Positions 44,477 through 53,037 of a DNA stretch of 64,000 bases are shown piece after piece. A model generated the notes under the pieces. That model was not told the DNA's origin and ran no database searches. It saw only the letters and a program-made list of their open reading frames with translations. This stretch comes from Paracoccus nototheniae (lineage in GTDB: Bacteria; Pseudomonadota; Alphaproteobacteria; Rhodobacterales; Rhodobacteraceae), in NCBI RefSeq assembly GCF_004335005.1, contig NZ_RQRT01000004.1:113064-177063 (forward strand), read 5' to 3'. Both the position numbers and the translations under genes were made by a program. How positions within the stretch are numbered: the stretch's first letter is position 1; each line of letters begins with the position of its first letter.

Positions 44477-45238
44477 CTAGAACCGATACGACAACCCGAG
44501 GAACCCCGTAGGATTCCATTTTTCCTGGTTCAGAGGCGTATCGAGGGCGTCGCCAAACAGCATTGTCGCGCCCACGTTGCCAGTGACTGTCCATCGGTCG
44601 GAGACGCGGTAGATCCCGGTCAGCGAGAGCGAGGCGTCCTTAAACCCGCTTTTGGCTTTGAACGACGGAAGCCCGGAAGCCACCGACTCCGCGGCGCTGA
44701 TCCCGAAGTAGTTGTCCATGTACTTCCCGTCGGCCCAGGTCGTACTGACGGACGGTACAAGCGCGAAACTCGGTGTCAGCGGCAGGTAGTAAGAAAGTCC
44801 CGCGTCGGCCACCAGCCCTTTGGCTCCACCGATGGACTGTACGGCTCCGACAGAGAAGGTGAAGCGGTCGAGCCGAACACTTCCAAAGACCCGCGCGCCA
44901 GCGGTATCGTCGATCCCGTTGATGCCTTTCGGAACATCACCGCTATCGTACCCCGCGACATATGTGACGCTCGCCCCCAGCCTGAAGATGTCGTCGCGAT
45001 ACAGATCGACCCCGATGCCTTCCGACGTGTCGACGAAGAACCGGCCATACCGCCCCTCTATGACAGGAAGCGGGATCACCCTGGACTTGTTCGATCCCTG
45101 ATAAGTCGGAAATATCGCAGCCCCGGGTCCGACGCTCAGATTGTACTCTTTGTCCCCGGCGCCGGATTGGACGTCGTCCGCGCGCGCCTCTCCGGCGATC
45201 AGCAACAACAATGTTGCAGGAATTAGCTGTCTCTGCAT
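44477..45238 (-). CDS. MipA/OmpV family outer-membrane protein
   Basis: A 253-residue exported beta-barrel-type protein: signal peptide through about residue 20 (LLLLIAGEARA), then YNLSVGPGAAIFPTYQGSNKSRVIPLPVIEGRYGRFF and the C-terminal barrel ending in LGLSYRF with terminal Phe, typical of outer-membrane proteins assembled by Bam. Some family members scaffold peptidoglycan enzymes, others act as porin-like proteins. ATG 45238 was preferred to 45259 because it starts the signal peptide. Same strand as the monooxygenase, DoxX and amidase genes. Confidence 0.85.
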   Translation of the reverse strand: MQRQLIPATLLLLIAGEARADDVQSGAGDKEYNLSVGPGAAIFPTYQGSNKSRVIPLPVIEGRYGRFFVDTSEGIGVDLYRDDIFRLGASVTYVAGYDSGDVPKGINGIDDTAGARVFGSVRLDRFTFSVGAVQSIGGAKGLVADAGLSYYLPLTPSFALVPSVSTTWADGKYMDNYFGISAAESVASGLPSFKAKSGFKDASLSLTGIYRVSDRWTVTGNVGATMLFGDALDTPLNQEKWNPTGFLGLSYRF

Positions 45239-45319
45239 GGCAAATGACCTTCTTCGCATGATCGTGCGTCGCTTCTAGCGCTGCGCGACGGTTGGATGTT
45301 CGTGGGAGCCCCCGTTGGC

Positions 45320-45751
45320 CTAGGCGAGCATTGGCGCGTAGTTGCGCCGGTAAGCGTAGGCGAGGACGCCCGCCAACAGGTCCATAACGATGGCTGCGGG
45401 AACGCCGGCCGGATTGAGAGTCAGGTGATAGAGGGTGATCACCGTGATGGCAGGCATGATGATCGCCAGCCCGAAGGCCGGCCTGAAGTTGAGCAACAGC
45501 GACATGCCGCCGAGAAGATTCACGGCCTTCACGAGTGGCCACATGAATCCGCTCGCCAGCATCGCCTCTTCTAACGCGCGTGCGTCGGGTGTCGCCGGCG
45601 GATGGATCAGATTTTCGCCGGTCGCCAGGAAGTAAAAGCCGTCAGTGCCGCTCACGACAAACTGCAGCCCGAGCAGAAGGCGGGGGACGTGAAGCCACAG
45701 CGCTTTCGATCGAAGAATACCTTTCTGATTTGACGCGTTCTTCACCCTCAC
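45320..45751 (-). CDS. DoxX-like integral membrane protein
   Basis: A 143-residue protein with four hydrophobic segments: about residues 17-37 (VPRLLLGLQFVVSG), 70-90 (PLVKAVNLLGGMSLLL), 92-112 and 118-135. The opening R-hydrophobic-GLxFxxSG and NLLGG are DoxX-family features. Members act in sulphur or redox metabolism or as membrane stabilisers; the role here is unknown. The GTG start at 45751 follows AGGAG. It sits between the amidase-like and MipA genes on the same strand. Confidence 0.78.
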   Translation of the reverse strand: MRVKNASNQKGILRSKALWLHVPRLLLGLQFVVSGTDGFYFLATGENLIHPPATPDARALEEAMLASGFMWPLVKAVNLLGGMSLLLNFRPAFGLAIIMPAITVITLYHLTLNPAGVPAAIVMDLLAGVLAYAYRRNYAPMLA

Positions 45752-45837
45752 ATCTCTTCTCCTGGTTGAAGGAGCTGGCGCGTACAGTACGAGGCGGTCG
45801 TCCGCGCCCTCGGCACTTCGCACCAGCCCCGATTGCT

Positions 45838-47325
45838 TCATGCGGGAGCCAGCACTCTGGCCGCACATCGGTCGTAGGAAGCCGCCCAGGGTCGCGCCGC
45901 TTCGAACGCGGCGCAGAGCGAGAGGAGCTCAAAATCCCCATGTCGCTGCCCGATCAGTTGCAGACCGACCGGGAGACCATTCGCAAATCCCGCTGGTAGG
46001 GACGCCGAAGGGTGGCCGGAGAGGTTCGTCAGGAAGCCGAGGCACCAGCCCACGACTGGATCGACGGCCACGCCGTCGATCGCGCTCGGGGCGCTGGTGT
46101 CGCCGGCTACGCCGTTCATCACAGGCAGCGCACCCGTTGCCGGGCAGGCGATCACGTCCACTTCAGCCAAAGCGCGATTGATGCCGTCGTACACGGTGGT
46201 GCGGATTTGCTGATCACGTTGCATCCCGGCTGAGCCGAGCGACTGCGCCTGATCGATCGAGACCCAGACCTCCTCCGGAATCTCGTCTCTGAAGTCATTG
46301 CACAGGTCGATGCCGCGTTTCTTCAATCCGTTGAACGCGCCTGCCATTCGCATCGACACCATCCGCCGCCATGCGGCGCTGATCTCTTCGGCTGAATGCG
46401 GAAATTGAATTTTGAACGGCACCACGTGCGCACCTTGCGTTTCGAACGCGGCGACAGACGCGGTCAGAACCTCGACGATCTCCGGTGCAACCGGAAACCC
46501 GCCAAGATGCGGGGCGAAGCCAATCCGACATCCGCGTACCGGATTGATCAGCGCATGTGTCCAATCAACATCGGAAGGGACGCTGAAGGGGTCGTCCGGC
46601 TCGTACCCGACCAGCGCATTCAGCGCGAGAGCTGCATCTTCCACAGTCCGGCTGATCGCGCCGTCGTAGGCGAACGGAGAAACTTCGAACGCGCTCGGCC
46701 GTGTGACGCGCGCGACCCGCCCGTGCGAAGACTGGTATCCAAAGACCCCACACCATGCCGCCGAAATTCGGATCCACCCGCCGCCGTCGAGCGCGCCAGC
46801 AATCGGCACTAGGCCGTCTGCCACGGCCGCCGCGCTGCCGCCCGCCGCGCCGCCGCTGTTCCTCGCCAGATCAAACGGGTTGGCGGTCGGCCCGAACAAG
46901 CGGTTGTCGCAGACGCTGGTAAAGCCGAGCGGGGACGAATTGGTGTACCCTAGGAGCACCGCGCCGGACGCTTCCATCCGCCGGGGATAGAGGGAACGGC
47001 TCGCTCCCTTGGCGTGCTTCACGGATGGAATTCCACCGAGACTGTTGGGCCAACCCGGATAGCTACTGAACAATTCCGTGGTGACCGTCGGCACGCCGCC
47101 AAGGCGTACGGTCCCGTCGCCCGCGAGAAGCCGCGCCTCGACGCTACGAGACCTCTCACGAGCGGCGTCGGCATCAAGGTGTATGATCGCGTTCAGAGAT
47201 GGATTGCGCCGCTCGATTCTGGAGATCGTCTGACCGAGAACCTCGCTAGGCGAGATTTCCTTTGCACGAACCAACCGGATAAGTTCCGCAGCACTTGCTG
47301 TAGATTCGAGAATTTCCTGATTCAT
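45838..47325 (-). CDS. Amidase-family protein lacking all catalytic residues (likely pseudoenzyme)
   Basis: A 495-residue protein with the amidase-signature fold over its whole length (GVPTVTTEL, PFDLARNSGGAAGGSAAAVADGLVP, LDGGGWIRISAAWCGVFG, the C-terminal GLPVGLQLIG). The Ser-cisSer-Lys triad is absent: the Lys of GxPxxxKD is Thr83, the two serines of GGSSGGS are Ala160-Ala161, and the nucleophile Ser of GGGSIR is Trp184. Substrate-shape residues around them are kept. It is therefore probably a binding or regulatory protein, or has a different reaction. It is followed, going leftward, by the DoxX, MipA and monooxygenase genes, and is divergent from the LysR gene at 47592. Confidence 0.85.
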   Translation of the reverse strand: MNQEILESTASAAELIRLVRAKEISPSEVLGQTISRIERRNPSLNAIIHLDADAARERSRSVEARLLAGDGTVRLGGVPTVTTELFSSYPGWPNSLGGIPSVKHAKGASRSLYPRRMEASGAVLLGYTNSSPLGFTSVCDNRLFGPTANPFDLARNSGGAAGGSAAAVADGLVPIAGALDGGGWIRISAAWCGVFGYQSSHGRVARVTRPSAFEVSPFAYDGAISRTVEDAALALNALVGYEPDDPFSVPSDVDWTHALINPVRGCRIGFAPHLGGFPVAPEIVEVLTASVAAFETQGAHVVPFKIQFPHSAEEISAAWRRMVSMRMAGAFNGLKKRGIDLCNDFRDEIPEEVWVSIDQAQSLGSAGMQRDQQIRTTVYDGINRALAEVDVIACPATGALPVMNGVAGDTSAPSAIDGVAVDPVVGWCLGFLTNLSGHPSASLPAGFANGLPVGLQLIGQRHGDFELLSLCAAFEAARPWAASYDRCAARVLAPA

Positions 47326-47591
47326 TATACCTGTCCTCGGTGACTTCAGACCAAGTCGAGAAACGTCAAACGGTCGAGCGACCCTTTACTCTCGAAGAGC
47401 CGGGCCAATTCCCAATCGGCTTTTGCTATGAAGCGACATTTGACGGACAAATAACGCGAGGATGGCCCCATCTGCAGCAGCGATGAGAGTTGCCGACCAC
47501 TCGCGCGGCGCTGGCCCGAGCGCCGGATGGGAGTATCTCCCTTACGGATATCTTGATCGACAATTCATTTGTTTAGATTATACTATCCGCC

Positions 47592-48494
47592 ATGAACTTG
47601 CGCGCAGTCGACCTGAACCTCCTCGTCATCCTCGACGCCCTCTTGGATGAGGCCCATGTGTCGCGTGCCGCGAACCGTCTGAATCTGTCACAGCCGGCAA
47701 CATCGGCGAGTCTCGCCCGCCTGCGGCAGCTTTTTGGTGACCCGCTGCTGGAGCGCGCAGAAGGCGCGATGCGCCTGACACCGGTCGCTGAGGCTCTTCG
47801 CGGCCGCCTCAAGGACCTGCTGGCCGACACCCATGCTCTTCTCGATTTGCAGCCGGAAGCTTTGCGAACGGTCCAGAAGGTGGTGCGCATCTCTACCGCC
47901 GATCATCTAGCGATCCGCATCGCTGACCAGCTACATCGACTGCTGTCAGAAACAGCACCCGGTATCGATCTTGTCTTCCAGCCCTACCACGGCGCCGTCG
48001 GTGCGCTGGAGGCGCTCGGGAAAGGCGCAATCGATCTGTCCATCTCGATTCTTCCAACCGCTGCCCCCCCAATTACGCGGGAGGAATTCATGCGCGAGCG
48101 TTGGCGGGTGATCATGCGAAAGGATCACCCCGCCGCAACGAACTTCGACCTCGATCAGTGGCTAGCCTTCCCGCACATCAACGTCTCCGGCAGGGGGGAA
48201 GTACGAGCCGCACTGGACGACAAAATCGCCGCCCTCGAGCGGACCCGTCGCATCGCCCTCGTGGTTCCCAGCTTCCTGATGGTGGCGCCGCTCGTCCAAC
48301 GTTCTGACTTCCTAAGTGTAATACCGACGCTCAGCCTGCCTTTGGCGTCGATCGAAGATTTCGCCATCTTCAAGCCTCCGATCGTACTGGAAGAATTCCC
48401 GATCCATATCGCCTGGCACGCCCGACACGATGTCGATGTCGCCGTGCAGCATGTCCGCTCCACGATCCAAGGACTACATCTCGGAGAACTGTGA
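47592..48494 (+). CDS. LysR-family regulator (NodD/PcpR-like)
   Basis: A 300-residue LysR-type regulator: HTH at residues about 4-62 (VDLNLLVILDALLDEAHVSRAANRLNLSQPATSASLARLRQLFGDPLLER), followed by the substrate-binding domain. The opening NLRAVDLNLLVILDALL is the NodD/NahR-like subgroup, which respond to aromatic compounds. It is divergent from the amidase-family gene across a 266-base gap, the usual layout for a LysR protein controlling its neighbour. ATG at 47592. Confidence 0.9.
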   Translation: MNLRAVDLNLLVILDALLDEAHVSRAANRLNLSQPATSASLARLRQLFGDPLLERAEGAMRLTPVAEALRGRLKDLLADTHALLDLQPEALRTVQKVVRISTADHLAIRIADQLHRLLSETAPGIDLVFQPYHGAVGALEALGKGAIDLSISILPTAAPPITREEFMRERWRVIMRKDHPAATNFDLDQWLAFPHINVSGRGEVRAALDDKIAALERTRRIALVVPSFLMVAPLVQRSDFLSVIPTLSLPLASIEDFAIFKPPIVLEEFPIHIAWHARHDVDVAVQHVRSTIQGLHLGEL

Positions 48495-48653
48495 CTGCCC
48501 CTTCCGAGCCGAGGGCCAGTATTTGTTGAGGCGATATCTAAGTATACTGATCATCGATTGGACGGATTACGTAGCTTCGCGCTAGCCCTGCGACACCGGC
48601 AGGCAGCGAAGTCCGTCACTCAGGCGCTTCGCCCTCCGAATAGAGGCGCCTTT

Positions 48654-50186
48654 ATGACCCGACCATCCGAACCAATGCTTTCACGCCGCGAAGCGCTGGC
48701 CATGGGCGCGCTCGGCGTTGCGGCGACGGTCGGGGGCTGCGTGAGCACGACCGAGCTAACTGCGGCGCCGGACATCCGCTTCAGGCGCGACCTGCCGATT
48801 TCGCCGGTTCTCGCGCCAAAAAAAGTCGACGCATCAGGCGCGCACTACGAAATCGAGCAGCGCGAAGCGAAGGTCAGCATTCTACCCGGTGTCGAGACCA
48901 CGGCGTGGACTTACAACGGCACCTTCCCCGGCCCGACGATCCGGGCCAAACGCGGCACACCGACGATCCTCCGCTGCACCAACAATCTCGATACGCTGAC
49001 GGTCGTGCATCTCCATGGCGGCCGGGTCCCGTCCGAGTCGGACGGCTTCCCCATGGACGTCATCCTTCCAAAGAATTTCGACAATCTGGCCGCACTCTGC
49101 GGACCCGGGACGGACCTGTCCAAGATTCAGGCAACGATTGGAAACACGCGGACCTACATCTATCCTAACGACCAGCGAGCTGCCACGCTTTGGTATCACG
49201 ATCACTGCATGGGTGGCGCCGGTCGCAACACCTATATGGGCCTCCTCGGCTTTTACATCCTCGAGGACGAAGAAGAAGCGGGCCTGTCGCTGCCCCGCGG
49301 CGCTCAGGACATTCCCATCATGATCGCCACGCGCCGTCTCACCAGGACCGGCGAGTTGGAATATCAACATCACGGTCATCTAGGCGCTGGTGGTGGCATG
49401 ATGCTCGCCAACGGGGCTCCGTGGCCTCGCCTCGCTGTCGAGCGACGGAAATATCGTTTTCGACTCCTGAACGCCGACAATTCGGAGCCGCTTGAGTTAG
49501 CGCTCGAAGGCGACCGCCCCTTTGTCCAGATCGCGACGGATGGCGGTCTGCTTGATGCGCCTGTGACGTTGACGCGCCTGCCCCTAGCGATGGCCGAACG
49601 GGTCGAGATCGTGGTCGACTTCGCAACTTGCCGAGCTGGCGAGACCATTATTGTGCGCAATCTGCGCGGCGAAGGACCGCTTAGTGAGGTCATGCGGTTC
49701 GACGTCGTAGGTGATTCCGTCCGTGATGAAGCCACCGTGCCGGCCAGGCTCAGCCAGATCGAACGTTTACGGCCAGAAGATGCTGTGCGCGTGCGCGAGT
49801 TTGTCTTCGGAGCAAAGCCCTACTTTGCTCTCCGGTTTCCTCCGATCTACTGGACGATCAACGGCAATCGTTTCGACCCGGAACGGGTTGATGCCGCGCC
49901 AAAGTACGGTGACATCGAAATCTGGCGGTTCATCCGTCAGAAAACGATTTTCCCGACGATGTGCCATCCGCCCCATGTGCACCTGGTCAACTTCCAGGTG
50001 CTCGAACGGGATGGCAAGCCGCCCTTGCCGCACGAACGAGGATGGAAGGACACCGCCGCGCTCGAATTCGACCAGTCCGTCACGGTCATCATGCGCTTCG
50101 ACGGCTACCGTGGCCGATACCTCCTCCACTGCCACAATCTTGAACACGAGGATCATGATATGATGGCGCGCTTCGATGTCGTCTGA
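48654..50186 (+). CDS. Multicopper oxidase (CotA/bilirubin-oxidase-like), exported
   Basis: A 510-residue three-domain copper oxidase. N-terminus has a twin-arginine-type signal (SRREALAMGALGVAATVGGC) that also contains a lipobox. Copper motifs: HLHGG near residue 120, WYHDHC near 183, HPPHVHLVNF near 440, and HCHNLEHEDHDMM near 492, which provide the type 1, 2 and 3 copper ligands. The HCHxxxHxxxxM ending is of the CotA type, which oxidises phenols, bilirubin or metal ions. It probably works in the periplasm. Its stop overlaps the start of the DUF3159 gene. Confidence 0.93.
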   Translation: MTRPSEPMLSRREALAMGALGVAATVGGCVSTTELTAAPDIRFRRDLPISPVLAPKKVDASGAHYEIEQREAKVSILPGVETTAWTYNGTFPGPTIRAKRGTPTILRCTNNLDTLTVVHLHGGRVPSESDGFPMDVILPKNFDNLAALCGPGTDLSKIQATIGNTRTYIYPNDQRAATLWYHDHCMGGAGRNTYMGLLGFYILEDEEEAGLSLPRGAQDIPIMIATRRLTRTGELEYQHHGHLGAGGGMMLANGAPWPRLAVERRKYRFRLLNADNSEPLELALEGDRPFVQIATDGGLLDAPVTLTRLPLAMAERVEIVVDFATCRAGETIIVRNLRGEGPLSEVMRFDVVGDSVRDEATVPARLSQIERLRPEDAVRVREFVFGAKPYFALRFPPIYWTINGNRFDPERVDAAPKYGDIEIWRFIRQKTIFPTMCHPPHVHLVNFQVLERDGKPPLPHERGWKDTAALEFDQSVTVIMRFDGYRGRYLLHCHNLEHEDHDMMARFDVV

Positions 50187-50820
50187 GCAAAAATCTCCGC
50201 TGTCCCGCGTCGTGGGCATTATCGTGACAGCCGTTCCGTCCGTCGTCTTCGTCGCTGTCAACGCAGCATGCACGCTCTGGCCGGCATTAGGCGCTGCCGC
50301 AGCGTCCGCAGTCGTCATCTTTCTCTACAGGCTCATCCGCAAGCAGCCGCTCAAACAGGCCTTGATTGGCTTGGCAATCGCGACCGCCTGCGCCGGTGTC
50401 GCAGCTTTTACCGGCGATGCGCGGGATTTCTTCATCGCACCGGCGCTCATTCCCGTAGCGGCGATGCTGGTCTGCATCGGCTCGCTGATAGTTCGCAGGC
50501 CGTTGACGGGCGTCCTGCTCAACCGCGTCGTCGGTGGTCCCGGCAACTGGTACGAATTACGCCCATTGCTCCGTGTGTATGCTCTCACCACGGCGACCGC
50601 AGTCGCGATCAACATCGTCAATTTCGGTCTACAAGCGGTATTCTACGTCGCCGACAATACCATCGTTCTTGCTGCCATCCACGTAGCAACGGGACCCGTT
50701 TTCGCAACGCTGGTCGCGGTGACGCTTGTCTTCGCCCGCAAGGAGGTCAAACGCCATGCGCAGCGGCATGAGACTGCGCTCCTGGCGCCCTCCAACGCCC
50801 ATAGAGAGGCTGGTCGCTAG
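50176..50820 (+). CDS. DUF3159 family membrane protein
   Basis: A 214-residue protein with five to six transmembrane segments (about residues 10-30, 32-50, 57-76, 84-106, 132-152, 160-185). Recognisable DUF3159 features are the P-x-x-V-F-V-x-V-N opening and RPLTGVLLNRVVGGPGNW. DUF3159 is an uncharacterised membrane family. It begins inside the end of the multicopper oxidase gene, an 11-base overlap that ties the two in one operon. A copper- or substrate-transport role would fit but is only a guess. Confidence 0.85.
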   Translation: MSSEQKSPLSRVVGIIVTAVPSVVFVAVNAACTLWPALGAAAASAVVIFLYRLIRKQPLKQALIGLAIATACAGVAAFTGDARDFFIAPALIPVAAMLVCIGSLIVRRPLTGVLLNRVVGGPGNWYELRPLLRVYALTTATAVAINIVNFGLQAVFYVADNTIVLAAIHVATGPVFATLVAVTLVFARKEVKRHAQRHETALLAPSNAHREAGR

Positions 50821-50854
50821 ACTTGGGTTCGCCCCGAATCCGCGTGACAGACAA

Positions 50855-51472
50855 TCACATTCTACTGCTCACATGCGCCTTCAAGAAGTAATCGGCGGCA
50901 GCTGCGACGCTTTTCTTAACTTGGGTCGGCGTTGGCTTGTATACAGTCAAGAGTACCCTGAAGAACAAGTCGCCTCTGAGTGTCGCCAGGAAGGCCTGCG
51001 CGGCTTCCGCGGGATCGTCGATCTTCTCCTGGCCGCTCTCGTTATACTCAAAGAATTTCTTCGCCAGCAGCTCGCAAGCGCGCTTTGGCCCATTCTCGTA
51101 GACAACCTTTGTCACTTCCGGGAAGTGGGGTGCCTCGGCGACCGCCATTCGAAACATTGCGACAACGTCTTTTGAGAGGAGGTTTTCGAGGTAGTGCTCT
51201 CCCAACTCAAGAAGCAGGGGTCGCAATTCGCCCGATCTCGTGGTGGGTGCAAAATTTGAAGCCCGATCCGAGAACGTGGTGACAATGGCAGTGAATAGCG
51301 CCTCCTTCCCTGGGAAGTGCCTGTACAGCGTGCGTTTGGACCCACCAATACGCTCCAACACGTCGTCGATCGACGTCCTCGAGAAGCCCTTCGCGAAGAA
51401 GACTTCGGTAGCAATGGCTAGAATTTCCTCGCGTCGCTGTGCCGCTCGCCGATCGTGACCGTTTTCCGACAA
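50855..51472 (-). CDS. TetR-family regulator with AefR-like effector domain (1)
   Basis: A 205-residue TetR regulator: HTH at about residues 15-60 (ILAIATEVFFAKGFSRTSIDDVLERIGGSKRTLYRHFPGKEALF) and an AefR-type C-terminal domain (VVAMFRMAVAEAPHFPEVTKVVYENGPKRA). It is convergent with the DUF3159 gene and divergent from the SPW gene at 51686. A palindrome TACGG-TT-CCGTA lies 43 bases before its start (51515-51526) and may be its own operator. Confidence 0.92.
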   Translation of the reverse strand: MSENGHDRRAAQRREEILAIATEVFFAKGFSRTSIDDVLERIGGSKRTLYRHFPGKEALFTAIVTTFSDRASNFAPTTRSGELRPLLLELGEHYLENLLSKDVVAMFRMAVAEAPHFPEVTKVVYENGPKRACELLAKKFFEYNESGQEKIDDPAEAAQAFLATLRGDLFFRVLLTVYKPTPTQVKKSVAAAADYFLKAHVSSRM

Positions 51473-51514
51473 ATCTGATCTCCTTTTGTTATTCGTTGAA
51501 TCTACAGGAGACGG

Positions 51515-51526
51515 TACGGTTCCGTA
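51515..51526. promoter_or_regulatory. Candidate TetR operator before the 50855-51472 gene
   Basis: TACGG, TT, CCGTA: a perfect palindrome, flanked by further partly symmetric bases, upstream of the TetR gene. It differs from the GGTAA-N6-TTACC operators at 51645, 52983 and 53011, so it may be read by a different TetR protein. Confidence 0.4.
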
Positions 51527-51644
51527 TCCCGCGTTGCGTTTGCCCGAAGCTTTTCAGTCAGGTGCCGAGAAGGCACCGGGTCACTTCCATACAATCCACC
51601 AAAATTCCTCCGGAACCCCATCGGCCTTGCGAGGTTTAAGGGAT

Positions 51645-51660
51645 GGTACGGTACATTACC
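51645..51660. promoter_or_regulatory. Candidate TetR operator before the SPW gene
   Basis: GGTAC, six bases, TTACC. With flanks, TGGTACGGTACATTACCGG; it matches the site at 53010-53028 (TGGTAACACCAATTACCGG) at the arms. It lies 26 bases before the SPW start, where a repressor would block transcription. Confidence 0.5.
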
Positions 51661-51685
51661 GGACCTGTACCAAAGGAGATAGGAA

Positions 51686-52057
51686 ATGAAAACGGAAGTA
51701 CCAAGCAAGGGGCTCGAGTGGACCAATCTGCTCCTCGGGCTCGGCCTCGCCTGCGCAGCACTCGCGTTCGGCGCCCTACCTGCAGCGGCGTGGAACGCCG
51801 GCATTGTGGGTCTGCTCGTCGTCTGCTGCTCGGCGGTCGCCCTCGGACGTTACGGCGCGTGGGCGGAGTGGTCTAACATCGCACTAGGCTGCTGGGCGAT
51901 CGCCGCGCCGTTCATGCTCGGCTTCGGCGCCGCCCAGACGGCGATGTGGACGCATATTCTCATCGGCATCTGCGTCGCCACTATCGCGACCGTGCAACTC
52001 ATGTCGGCGCGGCGGTCGCAGGGCATCACCCACGACCGTCCAGCCCACGGCCGCTAA
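51686..52057 (+). CDS. SPW-repeat integral membrane protein
   Basis: A 123-residue protein of the SPW family: four hydrophobic segments (about residues 12-30, 33-50, 58-78, 82-105) with the pattern WTNLLLGLGLA and WSNIALGCWAIAAPFMLGF, the repeat that names the family. Function unknown. An operator of the GGTAA-N6-TTACC type lies just upstream, so it may be a minor member of the regulon that includes the EmrAB pump. Confidence 0.8.
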   Translation: MKTEVPSKGLEWTNLLLGLGLACAALAFGALPAAAWNAGIVGLLVVCCSAVALGRYGAWAEWSNIALGCWAIAAPFMLGFGAAQTAMWTHILIGICVATIATVQLMSARRSQGITHDRPAHGR

Positions 52058-52141
52058 CTTGTCCAGAAGAACTACTGAGGGGGAGAGTCAAATTTGGCTC
52101 CCCCCTCGCGCTGCAGCCTGTAGAACAAGTATGGCGGCCCC

Positions 52142-52336
52142 ATGGCAGAAGCAAACAAGGAATTCACGCTCGACGAACTTCTGGCCGATCCCATCGTGCA
52201 GCTGGTCATGCAGCGCGACGGGGTAACACCAGAAGATGTTCGGGAGGTCGTCAATCGCGCTCGCCAGGCCCACTGCACGAATAAAGAAGAGCCGCGCTCA
52301 CCGAGCTCTGGATCCGATTTCGCGCTATCGGCGTGA
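52142..52336 (+). CDS. Small hypothetical protein, 64 residues
   Basis: MAEANKEFTLDELLADPIVQLVMQRDGV, then a helical and basic section ending in a Ser-rich tail. Small proteins starting like this occur widely in sphingomonads; no function is known. It lies between the SPW gene and, convergently, the TetR gene, overlapping the latter's end by 12 bases. No membrane segment. Confidence 0.6.
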   Translation: MAEANKEFTLDELLADPIVQLVMQRDGVTPEDVREVVNRARQAHCTNKEEPRSPSSGSDFALSA

Positions 52337-52957
52337 TGCCACTCCACCTAGGAAGACGTCGACGGCCGAAAGGACGGCGATGCGTGCCTCCTCCGCATCT
52401 GGGGGCGACCGCAGCCCGAGAACCACCTGAAGGTGGAGGTTGTCGCGGATCATCCCCACAAAATGGCTCGCGGCTCGGAGGCAGTCGTCGGCATGAATTT
52501 CACCACGCGCCTTTGCCGCTTCTAGCACCTCGGCAAGTCGCCCGGTCGCCCGCGCGGGCCCATTCTCATAGAACGTCTTTCCGAGCGTGGGATACCGATT
52601 GGCCTCCGCGACCACCGTCCGATACACGCCAATCAGGGCCGGAGACATATAGGCGCCCATTAGATGTTCACCAAAGGCGATCAGAGTTTCGCGCAAATTC
52701 CGTCCCATGATCTCATCGATGACTAGAGAAGATAGGACTTCCTCGGCAAATTTGCTGACGAGCGCTGTGAACATGCCCTCCTTGCTTCCAAACTCATTGT
52801 AAATATTGCGCTTCGATCCGCCCACGCGCTCGATGATCGCATCGATACTGGTTGCCGCGTAGCCCTGCTCGAAGAACACTTCGGCAGCCGCTGCCAGCAG
52901 GGCTTCACGTCGCCCCAAGGTCCGATCCAATTTCGCTGCAACCATCGCGTCCGTCAC
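52325..52957 (-). CDS. TetR-family regulator with AefR-like effector domain (2)
   Basis: A 210-residue TetR protein: HTH at about residues 18-62 (ALLAAAAEVFFEQGYAATSIDAIIERVGGSKRNIYNEFGSKEGMF), effector domain with GVYRTVVAEANRYPTLGKTFYENGPARA. It is divergent from the EmrA-type gene at 53038, with two copies of a palindrome in the 80-base gap, so it is very likely the repressor of the pump operon and of itself. Confidence 0.93.
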   Translation of the reverse strand: MTDAMVAAKLDRTLGRREALLAAAAEVFFEQGYAATSIDAIIERVGGSKRNIYNEFGSKEGMFTALVSKFAEEVLSSLVIDEIMGRNLRETLIAFGEHLMGAYMSPALIGVYRTVVAEANRYPTLGKTFYENGPARATGRLAEVLEAAKARGEIHADDCLRAASHFVGMIRDNLHLQVVLGLRSPPDAEEARIAVLSAVDVFLGGVASRR

Positions 52958-52982
52958 CTCATTTCGTCAAATCCCCTTGACT

Positions 52983-52998
52983 GGTAACGTCCATTACC
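52983..52998. promoter_or_regulatory. Operator 1 of the EmrAB operon
   Basis: GGTAA, CGTCCA, TTACC. Palindrome in the divergent gap between the TetR gene (start 52957) and the EmrA-type gene (start 53038). TTGACT just upstream at 52977-52982 could be a -35 box on the plus strand, so binding would cover the promoter. Confidence 0.65.
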
Positions 52999-53010
52999 GT
53001 ACCGGTCAAT

Positions 53011-53026
53011 GGTAACACCAATTACC
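53011..53026. promoter_or_regulatory. Operator 2 of the EmrAB operon
   Basis: GGTAA, CACCAA, TTACC, the same arms and six-base gap as 52983-52998, 28 bases further on and 11 bases before the EmrA-type start codon. Confidence 0.65.
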
Positions 53027-53037
53027 GGAGGCGGAGC

